Source of the DNA: an uncultured Clostridia bacterium
GTDB taxonomy: Bacteria; Bacillota; Clostridia; Lachnospirales; Lachnospiraceae
Direction: 5' to 3'
NCBI GenBank assembly: GCA_937895705.1
Contig: CALBKM010000031.1
Location: 1 to 64,000 of the forward strand
Length of the DNA stretch: 64,000 nucleotides
The notes under the pieces were generated by a model that made no database searches, was not told where the DNA came from, and saw nothing but the letters and a program-made list of their open reading frames with translations. This document shows, one piece after another, positions 18,564 to 27,506 of this stretch; positions within the stretch are counted from its first letter, which is position 1, and each line of letters opens with the position of its first letter. A program made the translations under genes and the position numbers.

Positions 18564-19628
18564 TTGGGAAAAATGAAAATTGAAGAAGCGATTCGTTTTC
18601 TTGATACATTGGAAAACGAAAATGAAGAAGAATTGACACGAATTATTGAAATGATTCAGAACGTGGAGCAGAAAATCAGGGAGGTAGAATATTCACTTCA
18701 GGAAATCGGTCAAAAACAAGATTCGAATATGAATTTCTTTTCGCCGGTAGGTGTTTATGAGGAAGGTGAAGAGAAAAGAAAATTGCTAAAGACAGCAGAT
18801 GAGTTTAAAGAAAAATTACCTGCTTTAAATGAAAAACTGAAACAATACAGGCATCGTACCGAAAGTATACAATTTTTACGGAATACACTTTTGACGATAC
18901 CGGAAGAGCATGAAGATGTTCTCTCTGCAGAAAACTCTTCTGTGGAAAAGGAGCGGGGAATTCATATCTTAGAGTCCCAGGAACATGACAGAAACAGGAT
19001 AGCAGCTGATTTGCACGATTCTTCCGTACAGAGTTTGACCGGTTTGGTTCATAAGACAGAGTTGTGTATGCGCCTGATAGACATAGATACCGTGCGTGTG
19101 AAGTTAGAACTTCAGACAATGATCGAAACGATTCGAACAATTATAAATGGTATGCGGGAAATCATTTACAACCTTCGCCCTATGTCCTTAGATAATTTGG
19201 GTTTACTTGTTACGATTGAATCTTATTGCTTGCAATTAAGAAAAAATCAGGATATTGAAGTTGAATTTAAGTGTAAGACAGAAGAACCGAATATGTCTTC
19301 CATATACAAAGTTACACTGTATCGTATTTTGCAGGAGGCATGTTGCAATATTCTGAAACATGCAAAAGCCACAAAGATTGATATAACTCTCTTGTGTGAA
19401 GAAAATAATTTAAAATTATCAATTCGGGATAACGGAACCGGATTTGATATAGAGAAGGTAGATGAACCGTCTGAAGAAAGACTTTATGGGTTTGGACTTT
19501 CAATGATGAAGGAGCGTGCTTCTTTACTGGGCGGATTCATAAAAATTGAATCTCAGTTGGGAATCGGTACGGTAGTATCGATAGAGGTTCCATTACAAGA
19601 GAAGGAGGAAAAGAGTGGGAATGATTAA
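18564..19628 (+). CDS. Cytoplasmic DegS-like sensor histidine kinase
   Basis: A 354-aa kinase with no membrane segments. Residues about 1-140 are predicted coiled coil (Glu/Lys-rich), like the DegS sensor domain. The HisKA_3 phosphoacceptor is His151 in RNRIAADLHDSSVQSL, followed by a GHKL ATPase with EACCNILKHA, DNGTGFD and GFGLSMMKERA. TTG start 7 nt after AGGAGG is preferred over an ATG eight codons earlier that precedes the site. It overlaps the response regulator gene by 14 nt, so they form a pair. The stimulus is unknown. Confidence 0.88.
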   Translation: MGKMKIEEAIRFLDTLENENEEELTRIIEMIQNVEQKIREVEYSLQEIGQKQDSNMNFFSPVGVYEEGEEKRKLLKTADEFKEKLPALNEKLKQYRHRTESIQFLRNTLLTIPEEHEDVLSAENSSVEKERGIHILESQEHDRNRIAADLHDSSVQSLTGLVHKTELCMRLIDIDTVRVKLELQTMIETIRTIINGMREIIYNLRPMSLDNLGLLVTIESYCLQLRKNQDIEVEFKCKTEEPNMSSIYKVTLYRILQEACCNILKHAKATKIDITLLCEENNLKLSIRDNGTGFDIEKVDEPSEERLYGFGLSMMKERASLLGGFIKIESQLGIGTVVSIEVPLQEKEEKSGND

Positions 19629-20271
19629 TGTATTGTTGGCGGATGACCATTCTATGGTCAGAGAAGGGTTGAAACAATTGTTGGAATTGGATGGAGATAT
19701 TAAAATTATCGGTGAAGCAGGAACCGGTGAAAAATGTCTGGAACTGATTCATGTTTTAAATCCGGATGTTGTTTTACTTGATATTAATATGCCGGATCTG
19801 AACGGATTGGAAGTATTGGAAAAGTTACGTTCTTCAGGTAATAAACAGAAAGTACTGATTTTAACCATTCATAATGAAGTGGAATATTTAATGCGGGCTG
19901 TAGAAATCGGTGTTTCCGGATATTTGTTGAAGGATTCCGATTCTTCAGTATTGAAGGAAGCTATTTATGCTGTTAATAACGGAGAAACATTTATTGATGA
20001 AACTTTGACTCCGTTGTTAAAGGAACAGAGATATTTGAAAGAACTGCAGCGAGAAGCAAGAAGCAAAGATAAATTGTTGTCCACGAGAGAGATTGAAGTG
20101 CTTTGCGCTTTGGCAGAGGGTCTATATAATAAAGAAATAGCGTCTAAATTACAGATTAGCGAAAAGACGGTTAAGAATCATGTTTCCAACATTTTTAAAA
20201 AGATAGGAGTGTCGGATCGTACACAGGCAGCTGTTTATGCAATCAGACATAAATTTGTTGACATAAAATAG
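19615..20271 (+). CDS. NarL/FixJ-type response regulator, DegU-like
   Basis: A 218-aa regulator. The receiver domain has Asp10, Asp11 and phosphoacceptor Asp56 (VVLLDINMP); the C-terminal LuxR helix-turn-helix is LSTREIEVLCALAEG followed by NKEIASKLQISEKTVKNHVS. GTG start lies within the end of the kinase gene after AAGGAGG. It is very likely phosphorylated by the adjacent DegS-like kinase. Targets are not visible in the sequence. Confidence 0.9.
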   Translation: MGMINVLLADDHSMVREGLKQLLELDGDIKIIGEAGTGEKCLELIHVLNPDVVLLDINMPDLNGLEVLEKLRSSGNKQKVLILTIHNEVEYLMRAVEIGVSGYLLKDSDSSVLKEAIYAVNNGETFIDETLTPLLKEQRYLKELQREARSKDKLLSTREIEVLCALAEGLYNKEIASKLQISEKTVKNHVSNIFKKIGVSDRTQAAVYAIRHKFVDIK

Positions 20272-20282
20272 CGGAAAAGGAT

Positions 20283-20298
20283 TGTTTCACGTGGAACA
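20283..20298. promoter_or_regulatory. parS site 1 (one mismatch)
   Basis: TGTTTCACGTGGAACA differs from the parS consensus TGTTTCACGTGAAACA at one position. It is 24 nt upstream of a perfect parS copy, in the leader of parA. ParB binding is expected. Confidence 0.85.
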
Positions 20299-20321
20299 TT
20301 TATGATAAAATGAGATAGGAA

Positions 20322-20337
20322 TGTTTCACGTGAAACA
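20322..20337. promoter_or_regulatory. parS site 2 (perfect)
   Basis: TGTTTCACGTGAAACA, the perfect 16-bp palindrome for ParB nucleation, ends 28 nt before the parA start. Confidence 0.97.
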
Positions 20338-20365
20338 TACTATGAATACAGGAAGGAAGAAAACT

Positions 20366-21148
20366 ATGGGACGAGCAATCGCTGTTGCAAATCAAAAGGG
20401 CGGTGTAGGCAAAACAACTACGGCAATTAATCTTGCCGCTTGTCTTGCTGAAAAAGGGAAAAAAGTCTTGGCAATAGATATTGACCCGCAGGGGAACATG
20501 ACCAGCGGACTTGGTATAAATAAGAAAAAGTGCAAAAAAACAGTGTATGATTTGATAATCGGTGAATGTGGTTTAGATGACTGCCTGATGAAAAGCATAA
20601 TGGATGGTGTGAAAGTAATTCCGTCCAATGTTGATTTGGCTGCAGCAGAGATTGAATTGATTGGATTGGATAAGAAAGAGTATATTCTAAAGGGGTATGT
20701 TGATAAGGTAAGGGACGATTATGATTATATTATAATCGATTGCCCGCCGTCTTTGAATACGCTGACGGTAAATGCAATGACGACGGCAGACACCGTACTT
20801 GTTCCGATTCAGTGTGAATATTATGCTTTGGAAGGTTTGTCCCAGTTGATACATACTATTGAACTGGTAAAGAAGAGATTAAATCCGGACCTGGAGATGG
20901 AAGGCGTTGTATTTACAATGTTTGATTCTCGTACGAATCTTTCTTTACAGGTAGTTGAGAATGTTCGTAAAAATTTGAAAGAAAATATATACAAATCCAT
21001 TATTCCGAGAAATGTTAAATTAGCGGAAGCACCGAGCCATGGTATGCCGATTATTATGTATGATTCTAAGTGTAACGGCGCGGAAGGATATCGTGCACTG
21101 GCGGAAGAAGTAATTGATCGAGATGTACGGGATTGGTATCAATATTAA
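20366..21148 (+). CDS. parA: Chromosome partitioning ATPase ParA/Soj
   Basis: A 260-aa deviant-Walker ATPase. The deviant Walker A is KGGVGKTTTAINLA; DIDPQGNMTSGLG and IIDCPPSLNTLTVNA follow. With ParB and parS it segregates origins, and in Firmicutes Soj also modulates DnaA. ATG at 20366 is chosen because GGAAGGAAG precedes it and the product starts as the family does; the longer frame runs through parS. Confidence 0.96.
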   Translation: MGRAIAVANQKGGVGKTTTAINLAACLAEKGKKVLAIDIDPQGNMTSGLGINKKKCKKTVYDLIIGECGLDDCLMKSIMDGVKVIPSNVDLAAAEIELIGLDKKEYILKGYVDKVRDDYDYIIIDCPPSLNTLTVNAMTTADTVLVPIQCEYYALEGLSQLIHTIELVKKRLNPDLEMEGVVFTMFDSRTNLSLQVVENVRKNLKENIYKSIIPRNVKLAEAPSHGMPIIMYDSKCNGAEGYRALAEEVIDRDVRDWYQY

Positions 21149-21163
21149 GGAGGAAGTAATAAT

Positions 21164-22051
21164 ATGGCAGGAAAGAGAAAGCCGGCACTGGGGAACGGGC
21201 TGGAAGGGATGTTTGGAATTGAAGAAAACAGTGTAGAAGAAAAGAAAGAAGATGTTTCACGTGAAACATTTTTACGTCTTTCCGAAATAGAACCGAATCG
21301 TACACAGCCGAGAAGAAATTTTGATGAGGATGCGTTGCAGGAGTTGGCAGATTCTATTCAACAGTACGGTGTGATTCAGCCGATTGTGGTACAGAAAAAA
21401 GGAAAACGTTATGAAATCATTGCCGGGGAAAGACGATGGAGAGCTGCCAGAAAAGCGGGTCTTTTAGAAGTTCCGGTTATTGTAAAAGAGTTTGCACCGG
21501 AAGATATTTTTGCAATTGCTTTAATTGAAAATATTCAGCGCCAGGATTTAAATCCCATTGAAGAAGCGCAGGCGTACAGCCGTTTGATTCAAGAGCATCA
21601 TTTGAAACAGGATGAGTTGGCTGAAAAGGTGGCAAAGAACCGGGTAACGATTACAAACTCTATGCGTTTGTTAAAGTTAGATGAAAGAGTTCAGCAAATG
21701 TTGATTGATAATATGCTTACCGGCGGTCATGCCAGAGCACTTCTTTCTGTTTCGAACAAAGATGAACAGCATACGCTGGCTCTTCGTGTATTTGATGAAA
21801 AGCTAAGCGTGAGAGAAACGGAAAGTCTGGTAAAGAAATTTTTGGCGAAAGAGGAAAAGAAAGAAGAAAAGCCTGTAAAAGAAAAGGATGACAGTTTCAT
21901 TTACCGAGATATTGAGAATCGAATGAAAGATATTTTGGGAACAAAGGTTGAAATCAAGAAAAAGGCTAAGAATAAAGGTCGTATCGAAATCGAATACTAT
22001 TCTATGGAAGAATTAGAACGATTAATTGAATTGATGAACCGCTTAAAGTAA
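21164..22051 (+). CDS. parB: Chromosome partitioning CTPase ParB/Spo0J
   Basis: A 295-aa DNA-binding clamp. The CTP-binding motif GERRWRAARKAG, the ENIQRQDLNPIEEAQAY segment and the helix-turn-helix VAKNRVTITNSMRLLKL are present. A perfect parS site is embedded near codon 30, as in several Firmicutes. RBS AAGGAGG. It follows parA by 15 nt. Confidence 0.96.
   Translation: MAGKRKPALGNGLEGMFGIEENSVEEKKEDVSRETFLRLSEIEPNRTQPRRNFDEDALQELADSIQQYGVIQPIVVQKKGKRYEIIAGERRWRAARKAGLLEVPVIVKEFAPEDIFAIALIENIQRQDLNPIEEAQAYSRLIQEHHLKQDELAEKVAKNRVTITNSMRLLKLDERVQQMLIDNMLTGGHARALLSVSNKDEQHTLALRVFDEKLSVRETESLVKKFLAKEEKKEEKPVKEKDDSFIYRDIENRMKDILGTKVEIKKKAKNKGRIEIEYYSMEELERLIELMNRLK
21253..21268. promoter_or_regulatory. 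parS site 3 (perfect, inside parB)
   Basis: TGTTTCACGTGAAACA occurs within the 5' part of parB, encoding the VSRET residues. It is the third parS in under 1 kb, giving a strong centromere near the origin. Confidence 0.95.
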
Positions 22052-22069
22052 GGAAGGATGGAGTGTCTA

Positions 22070-22606
22070 ATGAATGAAAATGCAATGTTAATCGCAGGAA
22101 TGCAGGAAGCGGATGCCTTACGTTTTTCTCTGATACTCGGTATTTCTGCAGTGGTTATGGCCTTTGTTTTGGCGGTATTACTTATTGTTTCTTTATTGAA
22201 AATCCGGAAGCTGAATAAGAAGTATTCTGCATTTATGAAAGGTGCCAACGGTAAAGATCTAGAGGCATCGATTCTCTCAAGATTTAATGAGATGGATAAG
22301 ATGAAAACCGATATTGAATACATTTTCGGAAAGCTGAATATTGCATGTGACATGTTATTAAATGCATATCAGAAGATGAGCATTGTAAAATATGACGCTT
22401 TTAAGGAAATGGGCGGAAAGTTAAGCTTTTCAATGGCATTACTTGACGACAAGAATAACGGATGCATCTTAACATCGGTGCATACAAGAGAAGGTTGTTA
22501 TACGTATATAAAGGAAATCATTAAAGGAGAATCCTTTGTAGTGTTGTCCGAGGAAGAACGGAAGGCATTGGAAGAAGCAAAGAATAAGAGAAACTATATG
22601 GCATAA
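22070..22606 (+). CDS. DUF4446 family membrane protein
   Basis: A 178-aa protein with one N-terminal transmembrane helix (about residues 18-40), a short coiled region, then a soluble domain containing KYDAFKEMGGKLSFSMALLDDKNNGCILTSVH, the recognisable core of DUF4446. This family commonly follows parB in Clostridia; its function is unknown. The ATG at 22070 has GGAG 6 nt before it; the ATG four codons earlier abuts the purine tract and is unlikely. Confidence 0.85.
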   Translation: MNENAMLIAGMQEADALRFSLILGISAVVMAFVLAVLLIVSLLKIRKLNKKYSAFMKGANGKDLEASILSRFNEMDKMKTDIEYIFGKLNIACDMLLNAYQKMSIVKYDAFKEMGGKLSFSMALLDDKNNGCILTSVHTREGCYTYIKEIIKGESFVVLSEEERKALEEAKNKRNYMA

Positions 22607-22626
22607 GCTGTAGGGGAGAGGGTAAA

Positions 22627-23694
22627 TTGAGAAAAATTACGGTGGAATCTATTACAGAAGGGGATATTCTTGCAAAAGACTTATTTTCCTCTTCCGGCGT
22701 CGTGTTGATGGCCGCAGGAACAAGATTGAAAAATGAGTATAAAGCACGTTTGCTGGAACTGGGAGTAAAGCAGGTATATATCACCGAAGCTGACGGCAAG
22801 GACGGAAATAATGCCGGCAGCATTATTGAAGAAGAGGTAAAGGCGCAATGCGGCGAATTGGTGAGAAGTACGATTCGTAAATATACGTATGCGGAAAATG
22901 ATGAATTGAAAGAAATTGTTAAAGTGGCGGACGAGATAATGACCGACATTTTAAGTCAGCCGGAGATTATGTACAGTGTTTCCTGTGTGCGTGAAAAGAG
23001 CAATGCGTTATATTTACATTCAGTGAACGTGGCAGCAATTTCCACATTGATCGCTTTGCGCTCAAAGATGCCAAAGTCGAAGGTACGAGAAATTGCAATC
23101 GGAGCATTGTTGCATGATATCGGGTATACTACCGTTACGGTTGATACCGGTGAAATTGACATGGAAACATGTGATGAAAAAACAAGAAAAGAAATCATGT
23201 ATCACGTTGTTTACGGGTATACTGATGTAGAGAAGAAAGAGTGGGTATCAAAGATCGCAAAGGATATTATTCTTCATCATCATGAGCGGCTTGACGGAAG
23301 TGGATATCCGTTTCGAAAAAAAGGTCAGTACTTGAAGCCGGAAGTAAGAATTGTATCGTTATGCGACCAATTTGACAGTATGATTTACGGTAATCTCATG
23401 CCGAGGTATAAGGTACGGGAGGCAATGGATTACATTATGAGCCAGGCAGGTGTCAAATTTGATTTTGCTCTGGTGCAGTTGTTCATGGAGTCTGTAGCTG
23501 CGTACCCGATAGGAATTACTGTAATCACAAATGAAGGTGATACTGCAGTGGTAATCCGGCAAAATTTCAAATTTCCGACGCGTCCGGTCATTCGCTTATT
23601 GAAAAATGCGGAAGGAATCCCTTATGAGGAAGATACGGAAAGAGATTTAACCAAATGTCTGACTTTGTTTATTACCGATTCGGTTGAGTATTAG
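22627..23694 (+). CDS. HD-GYP domain phosphohydrolase
   Basis: A 355-aa protein. An N-terminal segment of about 100 residues precedes an HD-GYP domain with LHSVNVAAIS, GALLHDIGY, and HHHERLDGSGYPFRKKGQ, the signature of cyclic di-GMP phosphodiesterases. All metal-ligand residues appear intact. It starts TTG after GGGGAGAGGG. A role in cyclic di-GMP turnover is likely from the family, but activity is not shown. Confidence 0.9.
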   Translation: MRKITVESITEGDILAKDLFSSSGVVLMAAGTRLKNEYKARLLELGVKQVYITEADGKDGNNAGSIIEEEVKAQCGELVRSTIRKYTYAENDELKEIVKVADEIMTDILSQPEIMYSVSCVREKSNALYLHSVNVAAISTLIALRSKMPKSKVREIAIGALLHDIGYTTVTVDTGEIDMETCDEKTRKEIMYHVVYGYTDVEKKEWVSKIAKDIILHHHERLDGSGYPFRKKGQYLKPEVRIVSLCDQFDSMIYGNLMPRYKVREAMDYIMSQAGVKFDFALVQLFMESVAAYPIGITVITNEGDTAVVIRQNFKFPTRPVIRLLKNAEGIPYEEDTERDLTKCLTLFITDSVEY

Positions 23695-23710
23695 AAAATG
23701 AGGTAACACA

Positions 23711-24586
23711 ATGCATAGTTTTTTAAAAACGGTAGGTTTTCGAACGATTAAGAGCAGGAAAGATGTAGAGCAATTGGTACGTCTTGTAATAGAACAAGGT
23801 GCGGAACGTTACATGGCAACTATGGGTGGGAAAGTAATGTTTGCGGAGATTTTGCTGGAAGTGGCGGAAAACGTAGGAGTTGCTTTGCGTGGAGAGTATG
23901 ATGAGCATGGGAACTTTCATATGGAACACTACTTTCCGTATTTAAAGGGAGAGAACATAAGTTCGAGAGAGACTGTTTTTATCAGCAAGCGAGTAGACAC
24001 CGATGCATATACCGGGATGTGTGATGATTATCGCTTAGGTGTTTCCTTGATTTTCTATTTACAGAATGTGACAGACTATGTTTCTCAGGGATATCCGGAA
24101 GAGAGAAGAGAACATCCCATTACCTTGGCAGCTTTGGCTTCCGAAGGGAAGATTTTGCTTCCGACTCTTTCCATGAAGGATATTCCGGTGAAGGAAGCGG
24201 TAGATACTTCCGGAAGAACGAAATTGTTGGAAGCGGCAAGAAAGGGCGATAAGGAGGCAATGGAAGCTCTGACTATTGATGACATTGATTTGTATGCTCA
24301 AATCAGTAAGCGTCTCAAGTCGGAAGATATCTATTCCATTGTAGAAACAACTTTTATTCCTTACGGCTCCGAGTCCGATAATTATACGATTCTGGCCATG
24401 ATAGAGTCTGTATCGGAATGTGTGAACCGGATTACGGGGGAGGCACTTTATTGCATGAATTTACGTTGTAATGATGTGTGCTTCCCGGTCTGTATCAGCA
24501 AAAAGGATTTGTACGGTGAACCGAAGCCGGGACGAAGGTTCCGAGGAAATATCTGGATGCAGGGAACTGTGGATTTTGAACGATAA
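23711..24586 (+). CDS. DUF3881 family protein
   Basis: A 291-aa soluble protein without membrane segments or a signal peptide. The N-terminus MHSFLKTVGFRTIKSRKDVEQL and the C-terminal half match DUF3881 as I recall it from Lachnospiraceae; the function is unknown. It lies 16 nt after the HD-GYP gene and ends shortly before the tRNA-Arg promoter, so it is probably the last gene of the parA-led transcription unit. A link to the HD-GYP protein is only positional. Confidence 0.75.
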   Translation: MHSFLKTVGFRTIKSRKDVEQLVRLVIEQGAERYMATMGGKVMFAEILLEVAENVGVALRGEYDEHGNFHMEHYFPYLKGENISSRETVFISKRVDTDAYTGMCDDYRLGVSLIFYLQNVTDYVSQGYPEERREHPITLAALASEGKILLPTLSMKDIPVKEAVDTSGRTKLLEAARKGDKEAMEALTIDDIDLYAQISKRLKSEDIYSIVETTFIPYGSESDNYTILAMIESVSECVNRITGEALYCMNLRCNDVCFPVCISKKDLYGEPKPGRRFRGNIWMQGTVDFER

Positions 24587-24590
24587 ACGA

Positions 24591-24619
24591 TTGACGAATT
24601 CGGGAAATCATAGTAGAAT
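24591..24619 (+). promoter_or_regulatory. Sigma-A promoter of tRNA-Arg
   Basis: TTGACG (24591-24596), a 17-nt spacer and TAGAAT (24614-24619) lie 16 nt before the tRNA. Confidence 0.8.
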
Positions 24620-24634
24620 AGGTAAGGATAAATT

Positions 24635-24706
24635 GTCGCTTTAGTTAAATGGATATAACAAGCCCCTCCTAAGGGCTAGTTGAGGGTTCGATTCCCCCAA
24701 GCGACG
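24635..24706 (+). tRNA. tRNA-Arg (anticodon CCT)
   Basis: The 72-nt sequence folds into a cloverleaf with acceptor GTCGCTT/AAGCGAC, anticodon arm AGCCC-CTCCTAA-GGGCT and T arm GAGGGTTCGATTCCCCC (with one mismatch). The anticodon CCT reads AGG. CCA is not encoded; the discriminator is G. No integrase or repeated tRNA end was found nearby. Confidence 0.95.
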
Positions 24707-24709
24707 TTT

Positions 24710-24735
24710 AAGGCCGTGCTTTGCACGGCCTTTTT
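24710..24735 (+). terminator. Terminator after tRNA-Arg
   Basis: AAGGCCGTGC-TTT-GCACGGCCTT forms a perfect 10-bp stem followed by TTT. Confidence 0.9.
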
Positions 24736-24846
24736 GGTCTGCGCGGTATCCCATTCCTATAAGCAGAGAAACTTTTCTAATATCGTTCCCTCCTATGTAT
24801 AATCTCCTTTTTTGCTGAGCACAACGCTCCGTCAAACTTCCTTGTA

Positions 24847-24892
24847 AGAGCGGCTAAGACTTTCGGGAGCGTCCTCAAGCCTAAGCCGCTCT
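24847..24892. repeat. Inverted repeat in the tRNA-Arg/pckA gap
   Basis: AGAGCGGCTAAG (24847-24858) pairs imperfectly with CTAAGCCGCTCT (24881-24892), with an inner GAC/GTC pairing. The 300-nt gap 24707-25009 otherwise holds only two terminators and no gene that I can support. Its role is unknown. Confidence 0.5.
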
Positions 24893-24950
24893 ATAAGGTG
24901 ATTTCGACTTCGCTAAAAGCGTGATAGTATGTTATAGTATGCATAAAGAA

Positions 24951-24983
24951 AATCCCCGCCGAAATTACCTTCCGACGGGGATT
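24951..24983 (-). terminator. Terminator of pckA
   Basis: On the minus strand AATCCCCGTCGG and TCGGCGGGGATT form a strong stem (one mismatch) followed by TTCTTT, 27 nt past the pckA stop. Confidence 0.88.
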
Positions 24984-25009
24984 GTTATTTGTATAGAATT
25001 TCTATCAAA

Positions 25010-26701
25010 TTACTTCAATGCATCAACTAACTTCTGAAGAGCCTCAAGAGCCTCATCCGGGAGCTTGTCGTAACCGTCCTTTGCGGTTGCAAACTTAGCA
25101 ACAGCGTCTACACGGTTCTGCATAGCAGCCTTTAACTGAGCAAGGTAATCAGCATCCTTCATATCCGGAGCGAAGCCTTCCCAATCCATAATCTCGATGT
25201 CTTCGAACGGACCCCACTGCTTGAAATCAGCCTTCTTCTCAACGATGGTCTCTAAGATACCAAGGGTATCAGCCGGCTTAACCTTCTTGCCCATGAAATC
25301 ACCGGTGTTGATGATGTAGCAATCTACGTTCTTCTCTTCTACGAGCTTCTTAAACTTTACATAGTCGTTAGCAAGCGGGTAGGTTCTGAACGGGTTAGCG
25401 TACGGAACGATACGAAGAGCGTTCAGGTCGGTACCTGCAGCAACACGCTCTGCGGTGGAAGTCTTGGTTGCGAGAGTTGCACCCATTACGGAAGCAAGAG
25501 CAGCACCCTTTAACTTAACTACCGGCGGGATGGTCGGATCCTTCATGATCCAGAAAATGGAGTTAACCGGGGAGTCAATCTTATCTACGCGGTTCGGAGA
25601 CCAAAGCTTAGACTTGATAGCACGGCCGTTACCGTTACGAATATCTTCGGTTACAAGCTGAATCTTGCCGTCCTCGTCCAAAGTAGCGGAACAGTTCTGA
25701 GCGGATAACAAATACTTGTTGTCCGGGCAGCCGGTCGGGTAGTCAGCAGTCTTATCGAAGTAGGTCGGCTCCAGTGCGATGGAAGCACAGGTGTCGGAGT
25801 TGATGATGAATGCATCGTCGTGAAGAACGGTAACACCGTACTTTCCGCCGTGCTTAGCGTGGGTCAAGGTGGACTTACCGGATCCGGAAAGTCCGAATAC
25901 GGAAGCAACGTACTTGGAACCGTCAGCCAAGGTGTACTCCTTCTGTCCGCCGTGGCAGGAAGCATAACCGTTACGGTTAGCGATAGCCCAAGCCATGGTA
26001 AGGGTACCCTTCTTGTGCTCACCGAAGTACTTCATACCAAGGATGGCAGCACAGTTCTCATTGGTGTCGAAATAGCAGAGCGTAAGCGGATCGCTTAAGC
26101 AGCTGTAATCAACGTCCGGACGATTGCCCGGTACCCACTGCGGGTCGGAGAAGATGTAGATATCAGCTTCCTTGCCGTCACCAACCGGCTTGGAGTTCTT
26201 GTACATCTTTACGTATTCATCGGACATATACTGGAAGTTGATCATCCAGTTGTATAATAAGTTCTCTTCACCTTCCGGAATTAAGAGATGAGCCTTAACC
26301 ATGAACTCCTCGTCAAGACCAACGAAGCACTCTGCATGGTACATAGTCTTCCAACGGGTCTCGTATACAGCGTCCATAACAACCTTATCAAGCTTGGTAT
26401 CATCTACGCCCGGCTCGCCCTTAATGCGACGTGCGGTAGCATAACGACCGGTAACAGCACCGTCGTTGAATAAAAGAACCTTTGCGTCCTTCTCAAGACC
26501 GAACTCCTCACCTCTGTATACCGGCATATCGGTAACGATGGTTCCCGGAGAGTTCTTTGCAAGATCATAAGCTTCCTTTAAGGTATTAACCTTAACTACA
26601 TTGTTGCCGTAAAAAGCGGCTTCGATGATGGAACGGGTTCTGGAGAAACCAACTTTTCCGGCACCGATTTCTTCGTGCTTGTAATAAGCCTTTGTTGCCA
26701 T
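25010..26701 (-). CDS. pckA: Phosphoenolpyruvate carboxykinase (ATP)
   Basis: A 563-aa ATP-type PEPCK. The P-loop is FGLSGSGKSTLTHA; the kinase-2 stretch VTVLHDDAFIIN and the RIVPYANPFRTYPL segment near the C-terminal third are family features. It interconverts oxaloacetate and PEP; in fermenting gut anaerobes it often runs toward oxaloacetate, which would feed the fumarase branch, an inference. Slightly longer than the usual 530-540 aa. AGGAGG lies before the ATG, and a perfect promoter with an overlapping palindrome lies about 80 nt upstream. Confidence 0.95.
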   Translation of the reverse strand: MATKAYYKHEEIGAGKVGFSRTRSIIEAAFYGNNVVKVNTLKEAYDLAKNSPGTIVTDMPVYRGEEFGLEKDAKVLLFNDGAVTGRYATARRIKGEPGVDDTKLDKVVMDAVYETRWKTMYHAECFVGLDEEFMVKAHLLIPEGEENLLYNWMINFQYMSDEYVKMYKNSKPVGDGKEADIYIFSDPQWVPGNRPDVDYSCLSDPLTLCYFDTNENCAAILGMKYFGEHKKGTLTMAWAIANRNGYASCHGGQKEYTLADGSKYVASVFGLSGSGKSTLTHAKHGGKYGVTVLHDDAFIINSDTCASIALEPTYFDKTADYPTGCPDNKYLLSAQNCSATLDEDGKIQLVTEDIRNGNGRAIKSKLWSPNRVDKIDSPVNSIFWIMKDPTIPPVVKLKGAALASVMGATLATKTSTAERVAAGTDLNALRIVPYANPFRTYPLANDYVKFKKLVEEKNVDCYIINTGDFMGKKVKPADTLGILETIVEKKADFKQWGPFEDIEIMDWEGFAPDMKDADYLAQLKAAMQNRVDAVAKFATAKDGYDKLPDEALEALQKLVDALK

Positions 26702-26770
26702 GTGAAATCCTCCTGTTGAAAATAATGATATAGAAGTAATTTATAAAAAAATATAATTACCAAACGTACA

Positions 26771-26807
26771 CCACGATAATTATATCGTGGCATATTGTAA
26801 ATGTCAA
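26771..26807 (-). promoter_or_regulatory. pckA promoter with overlapping operator-like palindrome
   Basis: On the minus strand TTGACA (26807-26802), a 17-nt spacer and TATAAT (26784-26779) form a perfect consensus promoter. The inverted repeat CCACGAT...ATCGTGG (26771-26790) covers the -10 box, which is where a repressor would block RNA polymerase. Confidence 0.8.
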
Positions 26808-26891
26808 GGGTTGGAAGAAAAAAAGAATTGCATCGAAGCGGAATATGGATTATGATAGAGAGGAACGAGCAGAAGGTTCAGGAGGAAAGCG

Positions 26892-27437
26892 ATGATTGTG
26901 TATTCAACAAAACCGGAAAATTTTGTATGCCGAACGGAGATGGAGCAGCGCTCCTTTGCGTTGTTGGAAGAGTTAAATATATCATATACTTATGTAGACC
27001 ATGAGCCGGCATTGACCATGGAGGATTGTAAAGAGATTGATGAAGCATTGGGCGTTAAAATGTGCAAAAATCTGGTACTCTGCAATCGGCAGAAGACAAA
27101 TTATTATTTACTTTTGATGCCGGGAGATAAGGTGTTTAAGACTAAGGAGCTGTCGGCGCAGATTAATGCCGCAAGATTGTCCTTCGCGTCGGGAGAGGCC
27201 ATGGAGGAGCTGTTGGGTGTATTGCCGGGTTCGGCCAGTGTTCTTGGGCTGCTAAAGGATACCGAGGAGAAGGTACAGTTGTTGATTGATAAGGATTTGC
27301 TGCAGGAAGAGTATTTCGGCTGTCATCCTTGCAAAAACACGTCCAGTATCCGGTTTGCGACGGGGGATTTATTGAACCGGATATTGCCGTATATGAAGCA
27401 TGAATATATTGCGGTAGAACTAAAAGGTGAGGAGTAG
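26892..27437 (+). CDS. YbaK/ProX-type prolyl-tRNA deacylase
   Basis: A 181-aa protein of the YbaK/aminoacyl-tRNA editing fold, closest by eye to the ProX/PrdX group: NLVLCNRQKTNYYLLLMPGDK contains the substrate-pocket lysine region, and PGSASVLGLLKDTEEKVQLLIDKDL and HPCKNTSSIRFATGDLL are PrdX-like. It would hydrolyse mischarged Ala- or Cys-tRNA-Pro in trans. AGGAGG precedes the ATG. It is monocistronic between pckA (divergent) and a bidirectional terminator. Confidence 0.87.
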   Translation: MIVYSTKPENFVCRTEMEQRSFALLEELNISYTYVDHEPALTMEDCKEIDEALGVKMCKNLVLCNRQKTNYYLLLMPGDKVFKTKELSAQINAARLSFASGEAMEELLGVLPGSASVLGLLKDTEEKVQLLIDKDLLQEEYFGCHPCKNTSSIRFATGDLLNRILPYMKHEYIAVELKGEE

Positions 27438-27506
27438 GCCGTTTTGCGGTTTGAGAATAGGTCCGATGGTATAGAACGACGGTCTGAAACAGAAAAGGAA
27501 AGCAAT

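Noticed and set aside
24641..24835. Small minus-strand protein overlapping tRNA-Arg
   Set aside because: It reads antisense through the tRNA and terminator and has no RBS or recognisable sequence.
24635..24892. Genomic island inserted at tRNA-Arg
   Set aside because: No integrase, no repeated tRNA 3' end and only housekeeping genes follow.
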